Below, piece by piece: positions 1-8,229 of a DNA stretch of 64,000 nt; within the stretch, counting starts at the first letter, position 1; each line of letters opens with the position of its first letter. Made by a program: the position numbers and the translations under genes. Source of the DNA: CAZHFW01 sp964531675. GTDB taxonomy: Bacteria; Planctomycetota; Phycisphaerae; Phycisphaerales; UBA1924. The DNA lies in assembly GCA_964531675.1 (NCBI GenBank), contig CAZHFW010000008.1:54330-118329 (forward strand), given 5' to 3'. The notes below the pieces were generated by a model that worked only from the letters and a program-made list of their open reading frames with translations, made no database searches and was not told the origin of the DNA.

Positions 1-1036
1 CGGCCTTGGCGAACGCGTCCGCGGTAAGCACCTGTTCCAGAACGGGCCAGGCCACCTGGGATTTTCGGGACGCGTCCAGGCGGTCTCGTGCTTTGACCAC
101 CGCGTCGGCGGATTCCGGCGTAAATCCCGGGATCGCCGCGAGGGTCGCGGCCGATGCGCGGTTCATGTCCACCCGCCCGATGACGAACGGGTTGTCGTCA
201 AAGCGAATGACCTCAAGCACCCGCGACCAGTCGTTGGCGGAGACCGCGCCCGCGTTCAGAGCGGCCAGAAGCTGCTCGCGATTCAACGGAGGCTTGGCCT
301 TCACCGCGGACCGGACCTTGGACGAGAGCTCCGGGCCGAGCAGTTCATCCAGACGCGTCACAGCAGCGTCGTCGACCCCCGTGGCGATGTTGAGCGCCGC
401 AACCCAGTTTCCCGACGCCTTGGGATCGGCCGGGCAGATCTGCGGATCAAAGTTCGACGCGGACAGATTCGCGCGGGAATCGGTCTGCGACGCTGCGGGA
501 CTCTCGGTGGGCGAGATCGGAGCGGAGCCTTCCGAGGCCCGAGGCAGCGGACGGCGGAGGAACGTGATGCACTCGGCGCGGTCGGTCCAGAAGCGACGCT
601 TGCGCTGCTCGACGAGCCTGGCAGCGTCATCGGGGCCGATCACGCTGGCGAGCATCGCTTCCTCGGCGATGTTGACGTCGAGCGAAGTCGCGAGCGGATG
701 CGCGACGACCTGCGGATCGGCGAGGCCGGGTTGATTCGGAGCGGGCTCGACTGGCAGCAGCGTGATGACGCCGCGAACGTCCCCGTCCTTGTAGAGCTCC
801 CATTCGGTCGTGAGCTTGGGATCAGCGCCGGCGAGAAGCTGGTCGCGCTGGGCGGCGAGTTCCGCAGCGGCGGCGGTGACGCCGCTCTGCGCGATCGCGC
901 GAAGCTGCGCGGAGCGATCGGAGGCGCGGGCGTACACGGCGCCGGAGGACGCTGACGAAAGGGCCCCCATCGCGATCAAGGCGGCGATGACGATCGCGAT
1001 CATGACCGCCAGAATGACCATCCCGCGACGGGTCAT
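1..1036 (-). CDS. GspK-like minor pseudopilin (partial, C-terminus off the left edge)
   Basis: An uninterrupted minus-strand frame runs from an ATG at 1036 to the window edge (345 codons). It starts MTRRGMVILAVMIAIVI, a short basic leader, a Gly before the cleavage site and a hydrophobic helix. There is no Glu at mature position +5, which is typical of GspK, the tip pseudopilin. Near the left edge the protein reads VDMNRASAATLAAIPGF, a helix-hairpin-helix-like motif found in T2SSK proteins. The start overlaps the stop of the J-like gene as ATGA (1033-1036), so the two are translationally coupled. The role is inferred from family and position: tip of the type II secretion pseudopilus. The C-terminus cannot be seen. 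Confidence 0.8.
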   Translation of the reverse strand, partial: MTRRGMVILAVMIAIVIAALIAMGALSSASSGAVYARASDRSAQLRAIAQSGVTAAAAELAAQRDQLLAGADPKLTTEWELYKDGDVRGVITLLPVEPAPNQPGLADPQVVAHPLATSLDVNIAEEAMLASVIGPDDAARLVEQRKRRFWTDRAECITFLRRPLPRASEGSAPISPTESPAASQTDSRANLSASNFDPQICPADPKASGNWVAALNIATGVDDAAVTRLDELLGPELSSKVRSAVKAKPPLNREQLLAALNAGAVSANDWSRVLEVIRFDDNPFVIGRVDMNRASAATLAAIPGFTPESADAVVKARDRLDASRKSQVAWPVLEQVLTADAFAKA

Positions 1037-1680
1037 TGCGGACCTCCCGAGGGCGGATCCAAGGGGATCAGCCTCTGACGATCGGGCGGGCGCTGGAGGA
1101 GCGGTGCTGACGTCTCGGCGAGACCCGAGCTTGTCTGCGTCGCGGGAGCGCGATCGGCAGAACTGGCGAGCCAGATCGAGACTTCGATCGCGTCAGGGAG
1201 CCCGGCGGACGCGAGGCTGTCAAAGCTGTCGGTCCAGAGGCGATCCTTCAGGAAGCGGACTCGGACGGCCAGCACGCCCTCGACCCAGTTCTCGGTCGCG
1301 GGGGCCTCGCTTGGCGACGAGGAAGGAGCCTCCAAGTCCAACGGCCGCTGCGTGAAAATGATCGTCCCGGCGGCTTCGTCGAACTTCCAGGTGTCGCGCG
1401 TCAGCCTGCCGCCCTGACGATGCACGATGGAGATGGACGTCGGGGTGCTGACCACGCCCGCGCCCAGAGCGTGGTCGCCAGCCAGGGACGTGAGGGCCGC
1501 ACGTTCGATCGAGTCAAAGACGTCGGTGAGCGAGCGATGACGGGACGCGTCGGCCTGCAAGGCCTTGCGGGTTGCGGCGACCTGGCTCGAGAAGGTGTAC
1601 ATCGCCCCGAATAGCAGGACGATCAGGACCAGCGCGAGCAAGGTTTCCAGGAGCGTGAAGCCTCGGGAGCGTGCGGTCAT
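1033..1680 (-). CDS. GspJ-like minor pseudopilin
   Basis: The start at 1680 gives MTARSRGFTLLETLLALVLI, a classic prepilin leader with cleavage after Gly, Phe at +1 and Glu at +5, followed by one transmembrane helix. The protein is 215 aa. The open frame extends further upstream, but only this start lies at the prepilin motif, and it overlaps the preceding stop as ATGA (1677-1680). The body has low recognisable similarity. The J assignment comes from its size and its place between I- and K-like genes. It would sit in the inner membrane before assembly into the pseudopilus tip. Confidence 0.75.
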   Translation of the reverse strand: MTARSRGFTLLETLLALVLIVLLFGAMYTFSSQVAATRKALQADASRHRSLTDVFDSIERAALTSLAGDHALGAGVVSTPTSISIVHRQGGRLTRDTWKFDEAAGTIIFTQRPLDLEAPSSSPSEAPATENWVEGVLAVRVRFLKDRLWTDSFDSLASAGLPDAIEVSIWLASSADRAPATQTSSGLAETSAPLLQRPPDRQRLIPLDPPSGGPQ

Positions 1681-2108
1681 GACGCGCCTCCCGCGGTTGC
1701 GGTGCTGGGCGAGGCGGGCACGAGCTGGCGCAGCGTCGCGAGCGTGCGGCGATCGCCCTTGGGACCGACCTTGATCGCGTCCACCGAAACCTTGATGAGC
1801 CCGGGAAACTGGGAAGGCTCGGTCGCGATCGCCAGTTCCCAGGCGGGATCGGCGGGCTTGGTGTCCGAGAAGCCGCTGCCGGCGGGCTCTTCGGGCCTCA
1901 CGGGTCCGATGAGCGTCTCGGGTGTCTTGAGGCCCAGGGAGAGTTGTGCGATCGCGGTTCGGCACAGATCACTGGCGTGCTGTTCGTCTCGGGCTCGGGC
2001 CGCGACGGCGCTGGATTGGGAGAGGATGCCGATCAGCGTGATCGCGGCGGCGACGAAGATCGCGACGGAGACGATCGCCTCGAGCAGAATCGCGCCGCGG
2101 CGGATCAT
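1677..2108 (-). CDS. GspI-like minor pseudopilin
   Basis: 143 aa. The N-terminus MIRRGAILLEAIVSVAIFVA has a very short leader, Gly at -1 and Glu at +5, then a hydrophobic helix. GspI proteins are the shortest minor pseudopilins, which fits. Both ends overlap neighbours by ATGA (2105-2108 upstream, 1677-1680 downstream), so H-I-J-K are read as one coupled unit. By family, I forms the core of the I-J-K tip complex that primes pseudopilus assembly. The I label is by order and size rather than by a diagnostic motif. Confidence 0.72.
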   Translation of the reverse strand: MIRRGAILLEAIVSVAIFVAAAITLIGILSQSSAVAARARDEQHASDLCRTAIAQLSLGLKTPETLIGPVRPEEPAGSGFSDTKPADPAWELAIATEPSQFPGLIKVSVDAIKVGPKGDRRTLATLRQLVPASPSTATAGGAS

Positions 2109-2785
2109 CGGGTCGCCTCCTCGGACGCGGAGGACTTCGCGGGAGCGGGCGCCGCTGCGAGGTCGCTCGGGCGATCGTCCATCACCGCTGACTCCAGGAC
2201 GGGCTGGGACACGAGCTTGCCGCTGCCTGGCGTGGCGGCGAAGCGGAAGCGACGTCCCCGGCTGGTCAGCTCGAACCCGCGCGAGATCGCGGACCCATCC
2301 GGGAGATACACCGCAAGGAGATTGGCTTCCGAAGCCTGCGCGGGTTGGGCTTCCCGGTCAGTCTCGGGACGATCCGCCTCTGCCTCCGATGCGAGCATCG
2401 AGAGGGCGACCGAGTCCGGCAGTTCAAGAAGCTCTTCGCGGGGCTGGGCGGGGCGATCGCCGGCCTGGTCAGCGGGAGGCGACGGGATGCTGGTGGAGTC
2501 CGGCGCCTGCGGATCCTGATTCGGTATGACCGGCTCCATCGCCAGTCGCTGGCCCGTGCCCGCGGGTACGAGGATGAGTCTCCAGGGTTGGCCTGTGCGG
2601 ATCGCCTGGGAGCGGCAGGCATCGGCTGCGAGCGCGATGTCCTGGACCGTCTGCGAGGTTCGGACGGCGCGCAGTTCGTCGACCGCGCCGGGGAGCACCA
2701 GCGCGGCGATGGCCGCCAGGATCGACAGGACGATCAGGGTCTCGATCAGCGTGAACGCGCGATGTGGAGGCGAGGTGTGCTTCAT
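2105..2785 (-). CDS. GspH-like minor pseudopilin
   Basis: 226 aa with the leader MKHTSPPHRAFTLIETLIVL. The residue before Phe+1 is Ala rather than Gly, which prepilin peptidases tolerate less often. Glu+5 is present. Residues about 80-155 are rich in Pro, Gln, Asp and Glu and look disordered, an unusual insertion for GspH. It lies 24 nt after the G-like gene and overlaps the I-like gene by ATGA. Its expected role is the pseudopilin linking the G shaft to the I-J-K tip. The family is clear from the N-terminus; the exact letter is by position. Confidence 0.7.
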   Translation of the reverse strand: MKHTSPPHRAFTLIETLIVLSILAAIAALVLPGAVDELRAVRTSQTVQDIALAADACRSQAIRTGQPWRLILVPAGTGQRLAMEPVIPNQDPQAPDSTSIPSPPADQAGDRPAQPREELLELPDSVALSMLASEAEADRPETDREAQPAQASEANLLAVYLPDGSAISRGFELTSRGRRFRFAATPGSGKLVSQPVLESAVMDDRPSDLAAAPAPAKSSASEEATR

Positions 2786-2809
2786 CCTCGCACCGTTGGA
2801 GGTGTCGGA

Positions 2810-3343
2810 TTACTTGCCCTTGGGGGCAGCGGTGGACGACGAGCCGGACGAGCTGCTGCCGCCTTCGGCGCCTTCCTTGGGCCAGGAGGTGATGTCGTCG
2901 TCGGTGCCTTCCTGTCCATCGGGGCCGACGGACCAGAGGTCGTACTTGGAATCATCCCCGTGCTCGGAGGACTGGCGGTAGCCCCACGGGTGACCCCAGC
3001 GGTCGTTGGCCATGGGCTCTTCGAGGTACTTCTTCCACTTGGCCTGATCGCCTTCGGCCGAGAGGGATTCCTTGCTCCAGAGGACCGCGAGGCCCTCTTC
3101 GTCGGACGGGAAGCGGTCAAAGTCGAGGTAGAACTGCTGGAGGCCCTTCTTCAGCGTGTTCATATCGATCTGGGCGAGGCTGGACTTGGCTTCCTTCTGA
3201 CGGCTGAAGAGTGCGACGCCGACGAGCGCGGAGAGGGCGAGAATGATCGCGATCACGATCATGACTTCGATGAGCGTGAAGGCGCGACGGGCCTTGGAGC
3301 GGCGCTGGCCGCGAGCGAGGCGTTGGGCGAGGGAGTTGGTCAT
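2810..3343 (-). CDS. gspG: GspG-like major pseudopilin
   Basis: 177 aa from the ATG at 3343, chosen because GGAGG lies 7 nt upstream; longer in-frame starts reach into the preceding intergenic stretch. The prepilin motif RRAFTLIEVMIVIAIILA has Ala at -1 and Glu at +5. The body carries GspG hallmarks: YLDFDRFPSDEEGLAVL, then WGHPWGYRQ, then DLWSVGPDGQEGTDDDI, the calcium-site region of major pseudopilins. A Ser/Gly-rich tail (EGGSSSSGSSSTAAPKGK) is unusual. It is the first gene of the G-H-I-J-K run and builds the shaft of the periplasmic pseudopilus. Confidence 0.9.
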   Translation of the reverse strand: MTNSLAQRLARGQRRSKARRAFTLIEVMIVIAIILALSALVGVALFSRQKEAKSSLAQIDMNTLKKGLQQFYLDFDRFPSDEEGLAVLWSKESLSAEGDQAKWKKYLEEPMANDRWGHPWGYRQSSEHGDDSKYDLWSVGPDGQEGTDDDITSWPKEGAEGGSSSSGSSSTAAPKGK

Positions 3344-3472
3344 CGTGAACCTCCGTGGTCTGGCGGCCGCGTGGCGTGCGCACGGGGCCCGGGGTGGGTC
3401 GGTCGGATCGTCCTTGAGCCGGCCGACGGGTCGGAGCGGTGGGACTGCGATCAGAGACACGCTGAATATGCG

Positions 3473-3495
3473 GCCCGCGAACAGTCGTCGCGGGC
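3473..3495 (-). other. Stem-loop in the gspF-gspG gap
   Basis: The gap between gspF and gspG (3344-3588) holds a perfect 8-bp inverted repeat, GCCCGCGA and TCGCGGGC, with a 7-nt loop. A second repeat, GTTCGCG c CGCGAAC (3572-3586), lies directly after the gspF stop. Neither is followed by a T-run on the minus strand, so these are not textbook terminators. They could dampen read-through from gspF or stabilise the 5' end of the gspG message. Confidence 0.4.
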
Positions 3496-3588
3496 TGAGA
3501 AGGGTAGCGATTTTGGGCCCTCCGAACAACCCGGCGGGCGGATACGCATGGGACGCATCAGAACCCGCGATGTTCGCGCCGCGAACGG

Positions 3589-4779
3589 TCAAAGGTTTCC
3601 GCTGAGTCTGGTCATGGGCAGGAGCAAGGCGACCGCGACCAGCACCACCACGCCCGCGATGAGCATCAGGAGCAAAGGCTCGATCAGCCTTACGACGCCC
3701 GAGAGGAGGCGATCGATGCGGGTCTCGATGGTCACCGCGATGGTCATGAGCACGTCGTCGAGGTTGTTGGCCGATTCACCCACGCTGATCATCTCGATGA
3801 CGTCATCATCGAAGAGCTTGCTCTCGGCCAGAGGCGGCGCCAGGTGCTGGCCGGCCCGGACCGCTTCCATGGCGCGATCGATCGCGGTTTCCATGAGCCC
3901 GTTGCCCGCGGCCTGACGCGAGATCTGCATCGCGGCCAGGAGGGGAACGCCGTTGGCGAGCATCGTTCCGAGCATGCGGCAGAAGCGAGCGGCGGCCAGG
4001 GCGCGGACGAGCGGGCCGAGTACGGGAGCCATGGTCCGCCAGCGCTCGATGCGAGCCTTGACCGCGGGGCGCGCGGAGAGCTGGAATCCCGTGAAGACCA
4101 GTGCGCCGAGAACGATCAGCGTGATCAGTCCGAAGCGGGAGATGGCGTCGGAGATGAAGAAGACGAGCTGGGTGATGGAGGGCACGCCTCCGGGCACCTT
4201 GGAGAACATCGGGCGGAACATGGGGACGAAGAACCAGAAGATGACGCCGGTGACCAGGGTGCCGAAGAGGACCAGAGCGGCGGGATAGATCAGGTTGCCG
4301 ATCACCTTGCCGCGCATGTCGGCCTGGGCCTGGACCAGATCGCCGAGGCGGGCCAGTACGCCTTCGAGGAAGCCGCCCTTTTCGCCGGCTTTCACCATCG
4401 CGATATGCACCGGTGGGAAGACGTCGGTGTGACGGCCCATGGCGCTGGCCAGGTCTTCGCCTTCAGCGACAGTGTCCGCGAGGGACTTGAAGACCGACGA
4501 GAGCGCGGGCGTGGAACGGCGATTGCCCAAGAGGCGCAGGCCTCGGAGGATGGGCACTCCCGCCCGGAGGAGGTCGGCCAGCTGGGTGTACGACGCGGCG
4601 AGTTTGCGGCTGGAGATGCGCCGCGTCACCCGGCGCGGTTCGGGCGCGGGGTCAATCTGGACCGGCGTGAGCTTCCGGGTCTCCAGTTCGGCCAGGACAG
4701 CCTGCTCCGACGCGCCGGCGATGACGCCGGCGACGCGCTGGCCTGAGCCATCCAGGGCGGTGTACGCGAAGTTGGGCAC
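3589..4779 (-). CDS. gspF: GspF-like inner-membrane platform protein
   Basis: 396 aa from a GTG start (MPNFAYTALDGSGQRVAG is the usual GspF/PilC N-terminus). Two T2SSF cytoplasmic repeats (about 55-175 and 260-380) surround three membrane spans near 170-195, 215-235 and 370-392. Typical strings are LADLLRAGVPILRGLRLLG and GEKGGFLEGVLARLGDL in repeat 1, and LANGVPLLAAM and SVGESANNLDDVLMTIA in repeat 2. By family it couples the GspE ATPase to pseudopilin assembly. It lies upstream of gspG on the same strand after a 245-nt gap, so a separate promoter for G-K is possible. Confidence 0.92.
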   Translation of the reverse strand: MPNFAYTALDGSGQRVAGVIAGASEQAVLAELETRKLTPVQIDPAPEPRRVTRRISSRKLAASYTQLADLLRAGVPILRGLRLLGNRRSTPALSSVFKSLADTVAEGEDLASAMGRHTDVFPPVHIAMVKAGEKGGFLEGVLARLGDLVQAQADMRGKVIGNLIYPAALVLFGTLVTGVIFWFFVPMFRPMFSKVPGGVPSITQLVFFISDAISRFGLITLIVLGALVFTGFQLSARPAVKARIERWRTMAPVLGPLVRALAAARFCRMLGTMLANGVPLLAAMQISRQAAGNGLMETAIDRAMEAVRAGQHLAPPLAESKLFDDDVIEMISVGESANNLDDVLMTIAVTIETRIDRLLSGVVRLIEPLLLMLIAGVVVLVAVALLLPMTRLSGNL

Positions 4780-4864
4780 CGGGAAAGTCTAACGCCCCGG
4801 GAGGCGCTGGTGCGCCGACCGGGGCGTGAGAAATCATGGAAAGGCGGGTTGCCCGAGTTCCGGA

Positions 4865-5491
4865 TCACTTGGACTCGAGGAGCGCCGTGATCTTGGCGAC
4901 CAGGTCCTTGTCATCGGGCGTGACGCGCGGGCCGAAGCGGGCGACGACGTGGCCCGAGCGGTCCACCACGTACTTCGTGAAGTTCCAGGAGGGCTCCTCG
5001 CCGGTGGGCTTGGGCAGGGAGCTGATCTGGCGGTAGAGCGGGTGCTGCTCGGAGCCCTTCACGGAGATCTTGGAGAACATCGGGAAGGTGACGTTGTACC
5101 GGGAGGTGCAGAAGGCCTTGATCTCTTCGTTGGTGCCGGGTTCCTGGCCCATGAAGTCGTTGGCGGGGAAGGCGAGGATCTCAAAGCCCTTGTCGTGCTT
5201 TTCCTTGTAGAGCTTCTCGAGGGCTTCGTACTGGGGCGTGAGGCCGCACTTGGAGGCGACGTTCACGATGAGCAGCACCTTGCCCTTGTAGGTCTCGAGG
5301 TTGACGGGCTTGCCCTCGATGTCCTTCATGGTGTAGTTGAGGATGTACGAGGGGTCCGCAGCGGAGGGGGCGTTGCTCACGGGCTTGGTCTCCGGCTGAC
5401 CCCCAGCGGCGGGCTTGGACTCGGGTTGCGCCAGGGCGATGACGCCGGCGACGGGGATGAGCGCAGCGGCGAGGAGCAGCGGGGTCTTCAT
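4865..5491 (-). CDS. Secreted glutathione peroxidase-family protein
   Basis: 208 aa from the ATG at 5491 (GGAG 8 nt upstream). Residues 1-21 form a signal peptide (MKTPLLLAAALIPVAGVIALA), so the enzyme is probably periplasmic. The GPX fold is clear: KGKVLLIVNVASKCGLTPQY with the peroxidatic Cys82, LAFPANDFMGQEPG with Gln116, and WNFTKYVV with Trp169 and Asn170. These form the complete Cys-Gln-Trp-Asn tetrad. Bacterial members are usually thioredoxin-dependent peroxidases reducing H2O2 or lipid hydroperoxides; which donor is used here is unknown. It is divergent from the pterin-synthase-like gene and unrelated in function to the flanking secretion genes. Confidence 0.9.
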   Translation of the reverse strand: MKTPLLLAAALIPVAGVIALAQPESKPAAGGQPETKPVSNAPSAADPSYILNYTMKDIEGKPVNLETYKGKVLLIVNVASKCGLTPQYEALEKLYKEKHDKGFEILAFPANDFMGQEPGTNEEIKAFCTSRYNVTFPMFSKISVKGSEQHPLYRQISSLPKPTGEEPSWNFTKYVVDRSGHVVARFGPRVTPDDKDLVAKITALLESK

Positions 5492-5709
5492 GGCGTGGTC
5501 TCCGGATCGGGTCTGGTGGCTGGTCGGTCCAGGTACATCCGGCGAGGGTTTCGTGCCGAATGACTGATCCGATGCGAAGGGTATGACGCATTCGGGAGGG
5601 ATACGGTTCGGGTGAATCGTTTTGACCATGCGGACCCAGATCCATGCCTATCGATCCTGAACCACGTTCTGCCGGGGCGGGCGCTGCGCAGAGCACGCTC
5701 AGGAGGACG

Positions 5710-6477
5710 GTGCGGTTCAGTGCTGGCCAGGGTGCGTCGGTGGGTCTGAACACCTTCGCGGGCTCACCCTCGCTCCGGGGATGGGGAAGGCACTACGAGG
5801 TCGACGTCGAGTGCGTCGGGCGGGTCGATCCGAGCCTGGGCTATCTGGTGGACATCAAGGACGTGGACCGTGCCGTGCGGGCGGTTCTTCTTCCGCGTGT
5901 GGACATGGCGCTGGTGTCCGGACGTCCGGGCCCGGCGGAGCTTGTGGGCGGTTCTCTCACCGAGCTCGATTCGGCCCTGGGCGGGCGTCTGCGGTCGGTG
6001 CGGCTTTGCCTCTCTCCGTTCTTCAGCCTCGAGGTGCGTATGGACAGCCATGAGTTCGTGTTGATCCGCCAGCGGTTCGACTTTGCGGCCTCGCACCGTC
6101 TGCATTGTGAGCACCTCTCCGATGAAGAGAACCGCAAGCTCTTCGGGAAGTGCAATCACCCGAGCGGGCATGGTCACAACTACCGCGTCGAGCCCTGTGT
6201 GCGGGTCAGGCTCGCGGCCGATCACCTGGATCGCTTCACGCTCGACGAGTTGGAGGCGGCGACCGACGAAGCGATCATCCGCCGATTTGATCACAAGCAC
6301 CTGAACCTCGACACGCCCGAGTTCGGGCCCGGGGGCGTCAACCCGTCGGTCGAGAACATCGCGATGGTGTTCTTCAACCTGCTCGCGCCCGCGATCAAGG
6401 AACGCTCGGCGGATGCGGAGCTCGTCAATGTGACGGTGTGGGAGACCGACCGCACGTGCTCGAGCTACCCGGCCTGA
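5710..6477 (+). CDS. Tandem 6-pyruvoyl-tetrahydropterin synthase / QueD-like protein with a degenerate first half
   Basis: 255 aa if started at GTG 5710, where AGGAGG lies 3 nt upstream and the T-fold begins (VRFSAGQ). A longer frame from ATG 5644 exists. The C-terminal half (about 118-255) has all expected residues: zinc ligands His129, His154 and His156 (GHGHNY), Cys148, the catalytic FDHKHLN with His195, and the pterin-anchoring Glu245 in VWETDR. The N-terminal half (1-112) keeps the T-fold pattern (FSAG, then GRHYEVDVECVG, then GYLVDIKDVDRAV) but has lost the zinc histidines and the Cys. Family chemistry is 6-carboxy- or 6-pyruvoyl-tetrahydropterin formation from dihydroneopterin triphosphate, as in queuosine biosynthesis. 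A tgt and a QueC-like gene occur elsewhere in the window. Confidence 0.8.
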   Translation: MRFSAGQGASVGLNTFAGSPSLRGWGRHYEVDVECVGRVDPSLGYLVDIKDVDRAVRAVLLPRVDMALVSGRPGPAELVGGSLTELDSALGGRLRSVRLCLSPFFSLEVRMDSHEFVLIRQRFDFAASHRLHCEHLSDEENRKLFGKCNHPSGHGHNYRVEPCVRVRLAADHLDRFTLDELEAATDEAIIRRFDHKHLNLDTPEFGPGGVNPSVENIAMVFFNLLAPAIKERSADAELVNVTVWETDRTCSSYPA

Positions 6478-6538
6478 GGTTGAAGGCGGCCCGGGGAAGG
6501 CCCGGACAAAAGCGTTTCGGAATCCGGGCGATCGCCGA

Positions 6539-6544
6539 TAGAAT
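6539..6544 (+). promoter_or_regulatory. -10-like hexamer just before gspE
   Basis: TAGAAT ends 8 nt before the gspE ATG, which has no Shine-Dalgarno sequence (the spacer is gtgttgag). If this is the -10 box, transcription would begin at or within a base or two of the start codon, giving a leaderless message. No good -35 box is seen 16-18 nt upstream. This is inference from spacing only. Confidence 0.35.
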
Positions 6545-6552
6545 GTGTTGAG

Positions 6553-8229
6553 ATGGGAATCGGCACCTACCTGCTGCAGCAAGGCCTCCTGACCCAGGCG
6601 GATATGGATCGCGCCCTGTCGGAGCAGCGCGCCAGCGGGGAGAGGCTCGACCAGGTGCTCATCAGGCTCGGGCTGGTGGAACGCCACCGGATCATGGCGG
6701 CGGTCGGCGAGCAGCTGCACATGGAAGTCGTCGACCTGGAATCGATCCAGGTGGACCCGTCGGTGCTCTCCTTGCTCCCGGCCAAGCTGGTCTACAAGCA
6801 GGGCTGCGTGCCCATCGCGCGGGAGAACGGCGCCCTGACGGTCGCGACCAGCGATCCCTTTGAACTCTCGGTGCTGGACGAGCTCAGGCTTCTGACGGGC
6901 TGCACCATCAATCTCGTGCTCGCCGACGAGGCCGAGCTGCAACGGTTCATCCGCGCCAACTACGGCGTGGGCGGCGACACCCTCGAGGGCATGGGCGCTG
7001 GAACTGTCGAAGTGTCGGGCGAGACCTCCGACGAGATCGAGCAGGCGCAGGAAGCCTCGGTCATCAAGCTCGTGAACGACCTGCTGGTGGAGGCGGTCTC
7101 CGAGCGTGCGACGGACGTGCACATCGAGCCCTACGAGAAAGAGCTGGTGGTCCGCTACCGAATTGACGGCGTGCTCCAGCGCGCCAACGTCCCCCCCACC
7201 ATCAGCCGCTTCGGGAACGCGATCGTCAGCCGCCTGAAGATCATGGCGAACCTGAACATCGCAGAGAAGCGACGGCCGCAGGACGGGCGCATTTCGTTCA
7301 AGGCCCGGGCGGCGGGCTCCAACGCGGTCCAGGAGTTCGATCTGCGCGTGAGCATCATTCCGATGCTCTCGGGCGAGGGCGTGGTGCTCCGCGTCCTGAA
7401 CAAGTCCGCGGTGCTCCTGAGCCTGAACGATCTGGGGATGCCCTCCAACGTGTTTGCGCGTTGGGATTCGATGATCAATCGTCCGCACGGCATTCTGCTG
7501 GTCACCGGGCCGACAGGCTCAGGTAAGTCGACGACCCTCTACGCGTCGCTGAACCGGATCGTGTCTGACGAGGTCAAGGTCATCACGATCGAGGACCCGG
7601 TCGAGTACCACGTTCCGGGCGTGAATCAGATTCAGGTCAACCACAAGGTGGAGCTCGACTTTGCGGCCGGGCTTCGCTCGGTGCTTCGTCACGATCCGGA
7701 TGTGGTCATGATCGGTGAAATTCGAGACAAGGAAACTGCGGAGACCGCGGTCCAGGCCTCGCTCACGGGCCACCTGGTCTTCTCGACGCTGCACACCAAT
7801 GACGCCTGCGGCGCGACAACCCGTCTGCTCGACATGGGCGTGGAGCCCTTCCTGGTCAGCTCGGCGGTCGAAGGTATTCTCGCTCAGCGGCTGGTCCGCA
7901 AGGTCTGCTCGGCCTGTGCTGCGGATTATGACCCCGAGCCCGGCGATGTTCCCGATAGCTTCGGTCTGGCCAAGGGCGAGAAGCTCCGTCGCGGCACGGG
8001 GTGCCGGGCGTGCCGGAACACCGGGTATCGCGGTCGAATCGGTATCTACGAGCTCCTCACGGTGGACGATCACGCGCGGGATCAGATCCTGCACCGGACC
8101 CCGGCGCCGACGCTCGCCTCCGGCGCCCTCCAGCGCGATCAGCTCTTCACGCTCAAGCAGGACGGCTTCGGCAAGGTCCGTCAGGGCTTGACGACCATCG
8201 CCGAAGTGCTGCGGGCTCTTACGGCCTGA
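6553..8229 (+). CDS. gspE: GspE/PilB-type secretion ATPase
   Basis: 558 aa. The N-terminal T2SSE-N domain (about 1-145, beginning GTYLLQQGLLTQADMDRAL) binds the inner-membrane platform. The ATPase core has Walker A GPTGSGKS (319-326), an Asp box (VITIEDPVEY), Walker B (DVVMIGEIRD) and a His box (GHLVFSTLHTND). A tetracysteine zinc site, CSAC near 452 and CRAC near 485, is typical of GspE and PilB. It powers pseudopilin assembly with GspF. It is on the opposite strand from gspF-K and separated by two unrelated genes. Its 3' end overlaps the 3' end of hrpA by 11 bp. PilB (type IV pilus) is the alternative, but the G-K pseudopilin set favours GspE. Confidence 0.93.
   Translation: MGIGTYLLQQGLLTQADMDRALSEQRASGERLDQVLIRLGLVERHRIMAAVGEQLHMEVVDLESIQVDPSVLSLLPAKLVYKQGCVPIARENGALTVATSDPFELSVLDELRLLTGCTINLVLADEAELQRFIRANYGVGGDTLEGMGAGTVEVSGETSDEIEQAQEASVIKLVNDLLVEAVSERATDVHIEPYEKELVVRYRIDGVLQRANVPPTISRFGNAIVSRLKIMANLNIAEKRRPQDGRISFKARAAGSNAVQEFDLRVSIIPMLSGEGVVLRVLNKSAVLLSLNDLGMPSNVFARWDSMINRPHGILLVTGPTGSGKSTTLYASLNRIVSDEVKVITIEDPVEYHVPGVNQIQVNHKVELDFAAGLRSVLRHDPDVVMIGEIRDKETAETAVQASLTGHLVFSTLHTNDACGATTRLLDMGVEPFLVSSAVEGILAQRLVRKVCSACAADYDPEPGDVPDSFGLAKGEKLRRGTGCRACRNTGYRGRIGIYELLTVDDHARDQILHRTPAPTLASGALQRDQLFTLKQDGFGKVRQGLTTIAEVLRALTA

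Noticed and set aside
6..734. A 242-codon plus-strand frame at the left edge
   Set aside because: It is the complement of the GspK-like gene, which has a prepilin leader, a helix-hairpin-helix motif and coupled translation with its neighbour.
5764..7488. A 574-codon minus-strand frame opposite the pterin-synthase and gspE genes
   Set aside because: Both plus-strand genes show intact catalytic motifs; the antisense product has none.
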